A stretch of DNA of 64,000 bases, taken from Pseudomonadota bacterium (GTDB taxonomy: Bacteria > Pseudomonadota > Gammaproteobacteria > Competibacterales > Competibacteraceae). Made by a program: the position numbers and the translations under genes. The stretch spans positions 1 through 64,000 of the forward strand of contig JAKLIY010000020.1 in the NCBI GenBank assembly GCA_022709365.1, in the 5' to 3' direction. The stretch's first letter is position 1; each line of letters begins with the position of its first letter. The notes beneath the pieces were generated by a model, which was not told the DNA's origin, ran no database searches, and saw only the letters and a list, made by a program, of their open reading frames with translations. Positions 34,360-42,723 of the stretch are shown here, one piece after another.

Positions 34360-34453
34360 TCAGGACTTTCGCTCGGAAGGGTTTTAACCACCATATGTAG
34401 TAGCTAACTTGGCAACCATACCACTATGCGTAGGGTGTAAGCGAAAGTCCTGA
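34360..34453. repeat. 94-bp AT-rich inverted-repeat element
   Basis: TCAGGACTTTCGCT (34360-34373) is the exact complement of 34440-34453. Both ends lie in AT-rich sequence (TATAAAAAACCA before, CCATATAAAAA after), so the flanks are also partly symmetric. It holds no ORF and could be a small transposable element or a regulatory structure. The rest of 34240-34802 holds only the small ORF at 34532, short hairpins at 34674-34689 and 34742-34758, and no other gene. Confidence 0.5.
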
Positions 34454-34531
34454 CCATATAAAAATTGGCACTACTAATACTATCTATTTCTAAAAGCCCA
34501 ATCAATATTATGGTTTTAAGGAGTTAACATC

Positions 34532-34651
34532 ATGGGTATCTTGATTCCACGTCAACAGATAGACCGCAGGAACTCGGAAAATTGGGCAATTGCTCTGTCG
34601 GCTCTGGTGGTGCGATTGTCAGCTTCGTCATCTTCGATCTGGTTAACCTAA
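34532..34651 (+). CDS. Possible 39-aa small protein
   Basis: The ATG follows AAGGAG at ideal distance. The frame encodes 39 residues (MGILIPRQQIDRRNSENWAI...), with a hydrophobic, Ser-rich end. Another frame of the same DNA encodes a glycine-rich hydrophobic stretch (GSGGAIVSFVIFDLVNL) reminiscent of small bacteriocin-like peptides, so a frameshift is possible. There is no homology I can recall. Low confidence. Confidence 0.3.
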   Translation: MGILIPRQQIDRRNSENWAIALSALVVRLSASSSSIWLT

Positions 34652-34802
34652 CCACGCGACGCGGCCTCCAACCGGGTCAAGATTGACCCACTCTCCGCAG
34701 TTTTCAAATTAGAAAACAAATTAAATTTAATGCGATAACCAATGCCATTTTATGGCATGAGCTTTGCCATCTATACCCTGCCGCTGCCTTTGAGGTCGTC
34801 CG

Positions 34803-35576
34803 ATGGGCCAGCAAGACCCGTTAGACGGCTCGGGGAGCCTAGAATCGAAAAACCCAGATTGGAGAAACGATATAAGTTTTCTTGCTGTTGAATTTCCTCT
34901 CACTACAAACGACTACGCCAACAGTGATCGTCTGGCCCGCTGGATCGTTAGCGTGGTTCCCTGCTTCGACACCGGCTATGTTCCGACCAGGTACACCCAA
35001 GCCTTGCTGAAGCTCTTCCGAGACAATGGCGTACCGGCGAAAGTAGTCGCCGAAGCCTTCTCCAAGTTGTTATTTAAGGGAATGGTATTCGACTCTTACC
35101 CTTATGAGTATAATCCGACGATCCCCGAATCAATCGAGAGTCCGTGGAGCGTCCCACCAGAGAATATGCGCGCTGTCTCCGAGGTGGAAAGATGGCGGAG
35201 CGTAAAGCACACGTTCGAGGAACTCGAATCTAAATACACATTGGCTCTCCGCACGAACAATGTCGCGGGTGCTGAAGCTGTAATTGCGGCGACGCTACAA
35301 CTTCTCTGGGATGTGTTCAAGGGCTACTCCAAAACAAAGGAGGCACAGCGGAACATCAAGATGGTCGAGTGGGAAGAACTGAACGCGGCGGTCGACCAAG
35401 CAATGGAGCGAGCGCGAACGCTGCAAACTCACTTGAGAACTCTGTCGCGGGAGGAGTTCAACAGAATGCGGGAAGCACCGACGCCCGATGCGTTCCGGGA
35501 GGTGACGTTCCAGATTGCTACCCGTATCATAATCAGAGTCATGCCGGCGGCGCGTGCGCGCCGCGTTCGGAAGTAG
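34803..35576 (+). CDS. Hypothetical protein, 257 aa
   Basis: I recognise no family. The N-terminal half has an aromatic/hydrophobic region (FLAVEFPLTTNDYANSDRLARWIVSVVPCFDTGY) and a winged-helix-like stretch (YTQALLKLFRDNGVPAKVVAEAFSKLLFKG). The C-terminal half is charged and helical (KEAQRNIKMVEWEELNAAVDQAMERARTLQTHLRTLSREEF) and probably coiled-coil. It stands alone in the accessory patch, next to a broken integrase that points at it, so it may be cargo of an old mobile element. Confidence 0.6.
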   Translation: MGQQDPLDGSGSLESKNPDWRNDISFLAVEFPLTTNDYANSDRLARWIVSVVPCFDTGYVPTRYTQALLKLFRDNGVPAKVVAEAFSKLLFKGMVFDSYPYEYNPTIPESIESPWSVPPENMRAVSEVERWRSVKHTFEELESKYTLALRTNNVAGAEAVIAATLQLLWDVFKGYSKTKEAQRNIKMVEWEELNAAVDQAMERARTLQTHLRTLSREEFNRMREAPTPDAFREVTFQIATRIIIRVMPAARARRVRK

Positions 35577-35617
35577 GCGGTATCCGGCTCACCCACCAGA
35601 TCAGGTACACCCGGCGC

Positions 35618-36151
35618 CTACAACCGCGCCACCACCTGCTCCATCCGCTCCTGCCCGACGTGGGGGTCAATTTGGGTGGTGGCGATACTCTCGTGGCCGA
35701 GCAGGGCCTTGATGTCCACCAGTTCTGCCCCGGTGTTGAGCAGGTTGGTCGCGTAAGTATGGCGCAATTTGTGCGGACTGATCTTCTTCTCGATGCCGGC
35801 CTTCTGGAGCATCCCCCGCAGGTAGGCCTGCGCCGCCTGCGCCGACACTGGTTGGCCGTTCGCCTTGGCAAAAATTGCCTCCGCTCGATTTCGGTCTTTC
35901 AACCAGAACCCGAATATCTGACCGAACTTCTTGGGCAGCGGCACCAGCCGTTCCTTGTCGCCCTTGCCGATCACCCGCACCGCCAGCGCCACGCCGTCGC
36001 GCAGCCGCATGTCCCGCACCTTCAGCCCGAGGGCCTCGGAGATGCGGAGTCCCGAGTTCAGCAGCAGGCCGAATAGCAGCTCATAGCGCTGACGGATCGT
36101 CCGCAGGTGCGCCCGCCGCTGCCCAAAGATATTCTCCGGGATGTTGTCCAC
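35618..36151 (-). pseudogene. Tyrosine recombinase (XerC/phage integrase type), truncated and without catalytic tyrosine
   Basis: The catalytic domain is recognisable: LLNSGLRISEALGLKVRD (first Arg), HKLRHTYATNLLN (H-x-x-R) and LLGHESIATTQI. The usual motif there is TTQI-Y-x-HV, but here the tyrosine codon is GAC (Asp), so strand cleavage should be impossible. The N-terminal core-binding domain is missing; upstream of about 36151 the frame reads through an IS3 orfA remnant. A full enzyme would be near 300 aa. It is a decayed integrase, probably from a lost mobile element. Confidence 0.82.
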
Positions 36152-36168
36152 CCGCCGCACCACCGCTT

Positions 36169-36318
36169 CCAGCGCCGTAGCGTTTCGGCGGTGCAGCCGA
36201 TCTGGGTGGCGATGGAGCATTTGGCTGCCCATTACGATTCATGCTCACCTTGATGCTCTCGCACCCTGCGCCCCGCTCACTCCCTGACTTTCGGTGAAAA
36301 GTTTGTCGATGTCTTCAT
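36169..36318 (-). pseudogene. IS3-family transposase OrfA remnant
   Basis: From ATG 36318, which has a GAGAGGAGGGA site, the frame reads MKTSTNFSPKVRE-stop-AGRRVREHQGEHES-stop-WAAKCSIATQIGCTAETLRRW. This is the start of an IS3-type OrfA (usually ...KVRERAVRMVREHQGE..SQWAAI.SIA.KIGCT..TLR.W) with two in-frame stop codons. The helix-turn-helix is cut off after TLRRW and joins the integrase remnant. No OrfB or terminal repeats were found. Confidence 0.78.
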
Positions 36319-36367
36319 AGTCCCTCCTCTCAGAAGTCGGAGCCTCCGGGAAAGTCGGGGCGATTCA

Positions 36368-37903
36368 CTAACTGAGTCGCTGCCACTCAAAGCCGACCAA
36401 ATTACGCTCCACAGAGCTGAATTCCATGCCCATCAGCGTCATCGGCTGGCCGGCGTACTTCTGGGCATAGTTCCGCCTGAGAATTTGCTCCAACGCCCGG
36501 CCCGGTCCGCTGAGTTCGACGACCTTGAATTCCAGCAGATACGCCCGGCCCGGCCAGAGAATCGTCAGGTCGATGCGTCCATGATTCGTGACATCCTCCG
36601 GGATCACCGTCAGCCCCAAGGCAGCGAAATAGCAATACACGACCGAAGCCCAATAGCCTTCATAGTCGGCAATGTCGTTGCGGCGATGCCAATCATGAGG
36701 GATGGAAGCGAAGAAGGCATGAAACGCCTGATGCAATCCTTCCGGGTCATCCGCTTCCAGGGCAGCGTAAATCCGACTCTCAGTGCGTAATCGCTCCTGC
36801 ACACTGGGAATATAGGCGTTCAGAATCGCCGCCGGCAGGCTGGTGCGCACCTCGAAGTTGGGATAGCGCAGCCGGTAGCGAGACAGACCGCCGCGTTGGT
36901 AGCGTTCCTGGATGGTCAGATAGCCGGTCTGGAACAGCAGGGTCTCGGGTTCAATGGCGTCCACATCAAAACTGCTCAGGAGTTCCTCACCGGCTTCCAG
37001 CGTTTCAATCGCCGGAATGCTGTAGCGTCGAGCCTTCAGCAGGTTGATCAGGAAGGTGGGCGTACCAGTCTCGAACCAGTAACTGCGAAATTGACGGGAG
37101 TCGAGATACAACAGCACATCGAAGGGGTTGTAGACCGGCTCGTCGAGGAAGTTGTAACCGTTGTACCACTGGCGCAGTTCCGCCAAATTCACTCCGTCCA
37201 GCCAGTCGGTAAAAGTACTTTCCAACTCGCTTTGGGTGTAGCCGCACAGCGTACCGAATCGCTCATCCAAGGTAATGTCCTTGAGATTGTTCAACCCGGA
37301 GAACAGCGAAACCTTGGAGAATTTGCTGACTCCGGTAAGCAGCACGAAGCGCAATCGGGCGTCCTGACTCTTCAACACTGAGTAGAGATTGCGCAATCCC
37401 TCGCGTAATGCCAGCGCCCGTTCCGGTTGGTGCAGATGGTCGAGAATCGGCTTGTCGTACTCGTCGACCAAGACTACTACTCGCTCGCCCGTTGCCGCGT
37501 GCAGTTTCAAAATCAGTTCTTCCAACCGGTCGCTGGCTTCCGCCTGTTGCAGGTTGAGGCCTTGCGCCTCCGCCTGAATATCCAGCATTCGCCGAATCCG
37601 CTGATCCAGACGCTGGCGGGAATCGAGAATTCCCTCGCCAAAATCCAGGATGATCACTGGAGCGCGGCGACTCCAGTCCCAATGATTCTCCAGATGCAGT
37701 CCGGTAAACAGTTCCCGCTGACCGGCAAAGGCGGCGGCCAGGGTGCTGACCAGCAGGCTTTTGCCGAAGCGCCGGGGGCGGGACAGGAAATAGTACTTGC
37801 CTTCGTCCGCCATCCGGGCGATCAGTGGAGTTTTATCAACATAGCAATAACCTTCCTCGCGGATTTCCCGGAAGGTCTGGATACCGATGGGGAGTTTGTT
37901 CAT
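36368..37903 (-). CDS. AAA-ATPase-like / PD-(D/E)XK nuclease family protein
   Basis: This 511-aa protein has the layout of the large AAA-ATPase-like plus PDDEXK_9 family. The N-terminus is IGIQTFREIREEGYCYVDKTPLIARMA, followed by the Walker-A-like YFLSRPRRFGKSLLVSTLAAAF and VVVLVDEYDKPILDHL (Walker B). The C-terminal nuclease-like domain has HGRIDLTILWPGRAYLLEFKVVE (D, E-x-K). Such proteins are frequent in many copies in bacteria and have no agreed function; defence or transposon-linked roles have been proposed. Its start overlaps the Uma2 stop by 4 bp, so the two are coupled. Confidence 0.92.
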   Translation of the reverse strand: MNKLPIGIQTFREIREEGYCYVDKTPLIARMADEGKYYFLSRPRRFGKSLLVSTLAAAFAGQRELFTGLHLENHWDWSRRAPVIILDFGEGILDSRQRLDQRIRRMLDIQAEAQGLNLQQAEASDRLEELILKLHAATGERVVVLVDEYDKPILDHLHQPERALALREGLRNLYSVLKSQDARLRFVLLTGVSKFSKVSLFSGLNNLKDITLDERFGTLCGYTQSELESTFTDWLDGVNLAELRQWYNGYNFLDEPVYNPFDVLLYLDSRQFRSYWFETGTPTFLINLLKARRYSIPAIETLEAGEELLSSFDVDAIEPETLLFQTGYLTIQERYQRGGLSRYRLRYPNFEVRTSLPAAILNAYIPSVQERLRTESRIYAALEADDPEGLHQAFHAFFASIPHDWHRRNDIADYEGYWASVVYCYFAALGLTVIPEDVTNHGRIDLTILWPGRAYLLEFKVVELSGPGRALEQILRRNYAQKYAGQPMTLMGMEFSSVERNLVGFEWQRLS

Positions 37904-38499
37904 GTTGGGCGATCCGTTTTCCCAACCTCCGGGAATGCGACCCGTTCATACACTTCCGCCAGCCGCAATACGCAGTCGATCGTCGCGATTTCGGTCTCGG
38001 CCTCCAGTCCATCAGCGACGGAATACCGCCATGACCGATCTGTTTGTCGAGCAAAGTGTTCAATACGTGGTTGATTCTGGGCGACCAGCAGATAATCGGT
38101 CAGGGATTCCAGCGCCCGGTAATGGGCAAATTTGCCGCTCCGGTCATACGCCTCGGTGCTGTCTGACAGGACTTCGATAATGACCTTGGGATTGAGGAGG
38201 GTGTCAACATCAGCGTCCTCGAATTGGGGTTCACCGCAGACGACGATGACATCGGGATAGGTGTATAGGCCGGTCGGATTGACTTTGACCCGCATATCGT
38301 TGACGAAAGGCTCGCATGGACTACCACTCAACTGATTACCCAGTCGCCGCGCCAGATTAATGGTAATTCGGTTATGGCTGCGGCTGGCGCCGCTCATCGC
38401 ATAGATGCGGCCGTTCAGATACTCGCTTTTGGTTTCCGCCTGACGTTCCAGCGCCAGGTAGTCAGTGGCGGTAATGAACTGTTCAGCAGGTCGGGACAT
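37900..38499 (-). CDS. Uma2/DUF820 family PD-(D/E)XK protein
   Basis: This 199-aa protein contains TKSEYLNGRIYAMSGASRSHNRITINLARRL, YTYPDVIVVCGEPQFED (acidic residue), PKVIIEVLSDSTEAYDRSGKFAHYRAL and DYLLVAQNQPRIEHF, the standard Uma2 set. It overlaps the AAA/PD-(D/E)XK gene by ATGA. Its C-terminal end was also found as a remnant near 31948. It lies 15 bp downstream of hemL, so these genes may be read from the hemL promoter. Confidence 0.9.
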   Translation of the reverse strand: MSRPAEQFITATDYLALERQAETKSEYLNGRIYAMSGASRSHNRITINLARRLGNQLSGSPCEPFVNDMRVKVNPTGLYTYPDVIVVCGEPQFEDADVDTLLNPKVIIEVLSDSTEAYDRSGKFAHYRALESLTDYLLVAQNQPRIEHFARQTDRSWRYSVADGLEAETEIATIDCVLRLAEVYERVAFPEVGKTDRPT

Positions 38500-38513
38500 G
38501 GCGAATCCTCCAT

Positions 38514-39791
38514 TTAGATACGGCTGAACACTCGTCGGACGGCGGTAACAGTTGCCTCGATATCGTCGTCACTGTGCGCCGCCGACATGAATCCGGCTTC
38601 GAACGCCGAGGGCGCAAAGTAGAAACCCTCGGCCAGCATGGCATGGAAAAAAGCCTTGAAGCGCGCGACATCGCAGGCCATCGCTTGGGCGTAGGTTGTC
38701 ACCGGTTCCGCCGAGAAGAACAGACCGAACATGCCGCCCACTGAATTCGCGGTCAGAGCAACACCGTTATCGCGGGCGGCAGCTACTAATTCTTCACACA
38801 ACCGCTGGGTCTTGGCGGTCAGCCGATCATGAAAACCTGGCGTGGAAATCAGATCCAGCGTCACCAGTCCGGCGGTCATGGCGACTGGATTGCCTGACAG
38901 CGTACCGGCTTGATAGATCGGTCCCAGCGGCGCCAGTTTTTCCATAATCGCCCGCTGGCCGCCGAACGCTCCGACCGGCATTCCGCCACCGATAACCTTG
39001 CCGAGCGTCGTCAGGTCCGGTTTGACGTTATACAATTCCTGTGCGCCGCCGCACGCCACCCGAAATCCCGTCATCACCTCATCGAAAATCAGCACACAGC
39101 CGTAGCGGTCGCACAGTTGCCGCAACCCGGTCAGGAAACCTGGCGCGGGCGGGATACAGTTCATGTTTCCGGCGACCGGTTCGACGATGACCCCGGCAAT
39201 TTCTTCACCGATATCCGCAAACACCTTTCGGGCCTGCAACAGATCGTTATAGGTCAAGGTCACGGTATAGGCCGCCAGCGCCGCGGGAACGCCAAGCGAA
39301 GTCGGGATGCCCAAAGTCAGCGCCCCGGAACCGGCTTTGACGAGCAGCGAGTCGGAATGACCGTGGTAACAGCCCTCGAATTTGACGATCTTGTTGCGTC
39401 CGGTGAAGCCGCGCGCCAGCCGGATGGCGCTCATGGTGGCCTCGGTGCCGGAATTGCACATCCGCACCAGTTCCATCGAGGGCATCAGTTCGTTGATCCG
39501 GCGCGCCATGACCGTTTCCAGCTCAGTCGGCGCACCGAAGCTCAGTCCACGCCCCACGGCTTCCCGCACGGCGCGAACCACTGCCGGATGGGCATGACCG
39601 ACAATCATCGGTCCCCAGGAACCCACATAGTCGAGGTAACGGTGATCGTCCTCATCATGTAAATACGCGCCTTCGCCGCGCTTGAAGAAGATCGGTGTCC
39701 CGCCCACCCCGCGAAAAGCGCGCACCGGCGAATTGACGCCGCCGGGAATGTAGTGTTGGGCTTCAGCAAACAGTTGTTCGGAACGGGTCAT
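38514..39791 (-). CDS. hemL: Glutamate-1-semialdehyde 2,1-aminomutase
   Basis: The start [26 protein letters not shown] (39791) has a GAGGA site and gives 425 aa. The PLP lysine is in [17 protein letters not shown], and other motifs are [18 protein letters not shown] (as [10 protein letters not shown]) and [10 protein letters not shown]. The enzyme makes 5-aminolevulinate from glutamate-1-semialdehyde in haem synthesis (C5 pathway). It is in a minus-strand run behind thiD-thiE; the 63-bp gap contains a hairpin at 39833-39865. Confidence 0.97.
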   Translation of the reverse strand: MTRSEQLFAEAQHYIPGGVNSPVRAFRGVGGTPIFFKRGEGAYLHDEDDHRYLDYVGSWGPMIVGHAHPAVVRAVREAVGRGLSFGAPTELETVMARRINELMPSMELVRMCNSGTEATMSAIRLARGFTGRNKIVKFEGCYHGHSDSLLVKAGSGALTLGIPTSLGVPAALAAYTVTLTYNDLLQARKVFADIGEEIAGVIVEPVAGNMNCIPPAPGFLTGLRQLCDRYGCVLIFDEVMTGFRVACGGAQELYNVKPDLTTLGKVIGGGMPVGAFGGQRAIMEKLAPLGPIYQAGTLSGNPVAMTAGLVTLDLISTPGFHDRLTAKTQRLCEELVAAARDNGVALTANSVGGMFGLFFSAEPVTTYAQAMACDVARFKAFFHAMLAEGFYFAPSAFEAGFMSAAHSDDDIEATVTAVRRVFSRI

Positions 39792-39832
39792 ATGGGGTAT
39801 TTCCTCGGAGCGCAATCTTGAATCGTTCGATT

Positions 39833-39865
39833 CCCTCACCTTGGGTGAGAAGGTCAGGGTGAGGG
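39833..39865. repeat. Dispersed palindrome at the thiE 3' end
   Basis: CCCTCACC (39833-39840) pairs with GGTGAGGG (39858-39865), related to the CCCTCTCCC family. It lies in the thiE/hemL gap and reaches into the last thiE codons. Confidence 0.5.
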
Positions 39866-40492
39866 CGGGATAAACAGAGTGGCATAGCGGGCGGCGGCGG
39901 CCCGGATGTCCGGTTGGCCGAACACGCCGCTGACCACGGCCAGCGCATCAGCACCGACGTCCAGGAGCAGCGGTGCATTGTCCGGGGTGATGCCGCCGAT
40001 AGCGACGATGGGAATCCGCAAGGCGGCGCGGGCTTCCCGCAGCAGGGCAATCGACGCACGAATTTCAGTCGGTTTAGTCGGCGACGGGAAAATCGCGCCG
40101 AAGGCGACATGATCCGCACCAGCCTGTTCCGCTGCCAGCGCCAAGTCCAGCCGGTTGTAGCAAGACACGCCGATCAGGGCGTTTTCACCCAACCGGGTGC
40201 GGGCGGTGGTGAGCGCCGGGTCGTCCTTGCCGAGATGCACGCCAGCAGCGCCAACCTCGGCAGCTAACTCAACATCATCATTGATGATGAGCGGAATTTG
40301 ATAACGCTGGCACAGGGCGTTGAGCATCCGGGCCTGGGTCAGCCGCCGCGCCGCATCGCCGCTCTTGTCGCGGTACTGGATCAGGCGAGCGCCGCCCAGC
40401 AGCGCTTGTTCAACAGCATCCAGCAAACGGCCATCGGGAATCAGCAGCGCGTCAGTGATAGCGTACAGGCCCTGACAGGGCGGTTTGTTCAT
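39854..40492 (-). CDS. thiE: Thiamine-phosphate synthase
   Basis: This 212-aa TIM-barrel protein contains [92 protein letters not shown] and [11 protein letters not shown], all standard ThiE motifs. It couples HMP-pyrophosphate with thiazole phosphate. Its start overlaps the thiD end by 41 bp, so the two are co-translated. The C-terminal end partly lies in a dispersed palindrome, which may have changed the last residues. Confidence 0.95.
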   Translation of the reverse strand: MNKPPCQGLYAITDALLIPDGRLLDAVEQALLGGARLIQYRDKSGDAARRLTQARMLNALCQRYQIPLIINDDVELAAEVGAAGVHLGKDDPALTTARTRLGENALIGVSCYNRLDLALAAEQAGADHVAFGAIFPSPTKPTEIRASIALLREARAALRIPIVAIGGITPDNAPLLLDVGADALAVVSGVFGQPDIRAAAARYATLFIPPSP

Positions 40493-41324
40493 GGTTCACC
40501 TCATGAGCCGCTGTCCAGTACAGTCGATGGGGCAGCCACTGTCCCCCGCCTGCCCGGTAGCCAGCTTGTAAAGAGCGCCAGGCATAATCCTGGGCGCGAT
40601 AGACGATGGAGAAGATGGATTCATCCAGCGGGGAGAGTTCATGGCTCTGGGCCAGCAGGCCGGCAATGGCGGCGGCCAGCGTACAGCCGGAACCGTGATA
40701 GGAATGCGGTAAACGCGGCCAGCGGTGAGTTTCCAGCAACCGGTTATTACCATACAGTCGGTTGACGACTTCGGTAAACGGTTCGGTTTCGTGGCCGCCG
40801 GTGATGAGTACATAACGGCAACCTCGCGCCAGCAACGCCATGGCGCAGGCTTCGAGGGTATCCGCTTCCGGAGCCAAGCGGCGGGCTTCCAGGCTGTTGG
40901 GGGTGAGTACGGTGGTCAGCGGTAGCAGCAGGGTTTGGATCGCGGCAATCAGCTCGGCGCTGGCTAACTCGGTTCCACCGCCAGCCGCCAGCACCGGGTC
41001 GAGGATCACCGGGATATGGGGACATGCATTGAGCAGAGTGTGCAGTGCGACGGCGTTGTCCGCGCTGCCAATGACGCCGATCTTGATGGCTGCCACCGGC
41101 ATATCGGCCAGCACCGTCCGCGCCTGGGCCAGCACCAGATCCGCTTCGACCGGGAGCAGGGCACGGACATTGCGCGTGTCCTGCACGGTCAGTGCGGTGA
41201 TCACTGGCGCGGGGTGGCAGCCCAGACTGATCAACGTTTCAATGTCGGCAGCGATACCAGCCCCACCCGTGGGGTCGTTGCCGGCTAGAGTCATGACCAC
41301 CGGTGGGGAAACAGGATCACTCAA
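40452..41324 (-). CDS. thiD: Hydroxymethylpyrimidine/phosphomethylpyrimidine kinase
   Basis: I place the start at TTG 41324 (LSDPVSPPVVMTLAG), 7 bp after GGAG; a longer frame to 41429 has no good signal. The 290-aa protein has VVMTLAGNDPTGGAGIAADIETL near the N-terminus, VIKIGVIGS-like AAIKIGVIG, LDPVLAAGGG, and the anion-hole HSYHGSGCTLAAAIAG near the end. It phosphorylates HMP twice for thiamine synthesis. It overlaps thiE by 41 bp. It is divergent from the rubredoxin gene. Confidence 0.93.
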   Translation of the reverse strand: MSDPVSPPVVMTLAGNDPTGGAGIAADIETLISLGCHPAPVITALTVQDTRNVRALLPVEADLVLAQARTVLADMPVAAIKIGVIGSADNAVALHTLLNACPHIPVILDPVLAAGGGTELASAELIAAIQTLLLPLTTVLTPNSLEARRLAPEADTLEACAMALLARGCRYVLITGGHETEPFTEVVNRLYGNNRLLETHRWPRLPHSYHGSGCTLAAAIAGLLAQSHELSPLDESIFSIVYRAQDYAWRSLQAGYRAGGGQWLPHRLYWTAAHEVNHEQTALSGPVRYH

Positions 41325-41449
41325 AGCGTTGCTCCAGATAACGAGTGTTCGGGACTGAGAGATTCTAACAAAACCTGTGGGTTTTTCAGGATGCGCTAAC
41401 ATGGGACAATTACAGTCATTCCGTCGCAACCCGGGGAAAGTTTACGCTG

Positions 41450-41614
41450 ATGAAAAAATATATGTGTTTAATCTGTGGATGGATTTATGACGAGGAAAAA
41501 GGTTGGCCCGAGGACGGCATTCCACCCGGAACCCCTTGGGATGATGTGCCAGTGACTTGGGTTTGTCCGGAGTGTGGCGCGATCAAGGAAGATTTTGAGA
41601 TGGTGGAAATTTAA
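41450..41614 (+). CDS. Rubredoxin
   Basis: This 54-aa protein has the two iron-binding motifs CLICG (residues 6-10) and CPECG (39-43), plus the typical [25 protein letters not shown] middle segment, trimmed here to the family pattern. The single iron with four Cys carries one electron between flavin or diiron enzymes. The ATG follows GGGGAAAG at ordinary spacing. It is 18 bp upstream of the macrodomain gene on the same strand. Confidence 0.96.
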   Translation: MKKYMCLICGWIYDEEKGWPEDGIPPGTPWDDVPVTWVCPECGAIKEDFEMVEI

Positions 41615-41632
41615 GGCGAGGCAAACAGCGAT

Positions 41633-42151
41633 ATGAGCGCGAATTCCAGCCGGATCCAGATTGTTGCCGAAGATATTACCCAATTGCGGGTGGATGCTAT
41701 TGTCAACGCCGCTAACCGTTCACTGCTGGGCGGCGGCGGGGTGGATGGAGCCATTCATCGCGCTGCCGGGCCAGAGTTGCTGGCGGAGTGCCGCACCCTC
41801 GGCGGTTGCGAGACCGGTCAGGCCAAGCTGACTCGGGGTTATCGATTGCCGGCCCGCTGGGTCATCCACACGGTCGGGCCGATTTGGCAGGGCGGCGATC
41901 GCGGCGAACCGGAGTTATTAGCCGCCTGTTATCGTAACAGTTTGCGCGTGGCGGTGGAGCAGGGTGTGCGGACTATTGCTTTTCCCGCCATCAGTTGCGG
42001 GGTGTATGGCTATCCGCTGGATCAGGCAGCGCAGATTGCCGTGCGGGAGGTGCGGAGCTTCCTGGCCGGCGATGACCGGATTCAGATCGTTGATCTGGTC
42101 TGTTTTGGCGGGGAAGTGCGCCAGGCTTACGAGCAGGCGATGGGGACATGA
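41633..42151 (+). CDS. Macrodomain protein, likely O-acetyl-ADP-ribose deacetylase
   Basis: This 172-aa single macrodomain contains [27 protein letters not shown] (ADP-ribose loop with catalytic Asp), [25 protein letters not shown] and [17 protein letters not shown]. It resembles YmdB/MacroD enzymes, which remove ADP-ribose or acetyl groups from ADP-ribose derivatives. It probably shares a transcript with rubredoxin. The protein has no signal peptide. Confidence 0.93.
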   Translation: MSANSSRIQIVAEDITQLRVDAIVNAANRSLLGGGGVDGAIHRAAGPELLAECRTLGGCETGQAKLTRGYRLPARWVIHTVGPIWQGGDRGEPELLAACYRNSLRVAVEQGVRTIAFPAISCGVYGYPLDQAAQIAVREVRSFLAGDDRIQIVDLVCFGGEVRQAYEQAMGT

Positions 42152-42195
42152 ACGGATAGCGAGTAGGCAATCGTCCTCGCTATCGCGCTGAACGT

Positions 42196-42504
42196 TCAGA
42201 GTCGAATCAGGACCGGACGCCCCGACTCGCCCGTCGGTAATGGCTCGGCGTACATCAGCGTCCGCGCCTGGGTTTCCCGGGCCTCCTGACTTTGGCGCAG
42301 GGCATCGGCCAGCAGTACCAGAAACATCGCCTCGGCATGGGCCTGCCAGTAGGATTCGTCCATGATCACTATGGGCTGGGCGGGCTGGGCAACCGGCGAT
42401 GGGGAGTAGAGCAGGGTGGTAAGCAGGATGCCACACAGGATCAGCAACGAGGCGGGCAGCAGGTAAAAACCGAACTTTTGGAAACTGCGAATGGCGTTGC
42501 GCAT
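42196..42504 (-). CDS. Small membrane-anchored hypothetical protein, 102 aa
   Basis: I do not recognise it. An N-terminal positively charged end (MRNAIRSFQKFGFY) is followed by one membrane segment (LLPASLLILCGILLTTLLY). A short periplasm-facing domain of mixed composition follows (ESYWQAHAEAMFLVLLADALRQSQEARETQARTLMY). It stands between the macrodomain gene (convergent) and a 219-bp gap. Confidence 0.6.
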   Translation of the reverse strand: MRNAIRSFQKFGFYLLPASLLILCGILLTTLLYSPSPVAQPAQPIVIMDESYWQAHAEAMFLVLLADALRQSQEARETQARTLMYAEPLPTGESGRPVLIRL

Positions 42505-42676
42505 TATTGACCCTCGACCATACGGATGAAAGTATCAAATTTTTGTACAAGTTTGTTGTAATAAATTATACGAATTCTATGCAAATATCCAGTGCTATCC
42601 CCAAAATTATTGTACAACTCTTATAACCAAGCATAACACAAGGATTTTGGAACACAAGCCAGCGCTTGTCTATTCT

Positions 42677-42710
42677 GATCCCTCTCCCAACAGGTAACGG
42701 GAGAGGGATC
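42677..42710. repeat. 12-bp-stem palindrome after the EF-G-like gene
   Basis: GATCCCTCTCCC (42677-42688) is the exact complement of 42699-42710, with a 10-nt loop. It is the strongest member of the dispersed CCCTCTCCC family. No T-run follows on either strand, so its role as terminator is uncertain. Confidence 0.65.
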
Positions 42711-42723
42711 ACGGTTGACGCGC

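Noticed and set aside
35618-36151. Integron integrase belonging to the attC cluster
   Set aside because: It is 30 kb away, is truncated, lacks the catalytic tyrosine, and resembles XerC/phage-type enzymes; no integron-specific patch was recognised.
38910-39662. Plus-strand ORF of 250 codons opposite hemL
   Set aside because: It lies fully inside hemL and shows no family motif.
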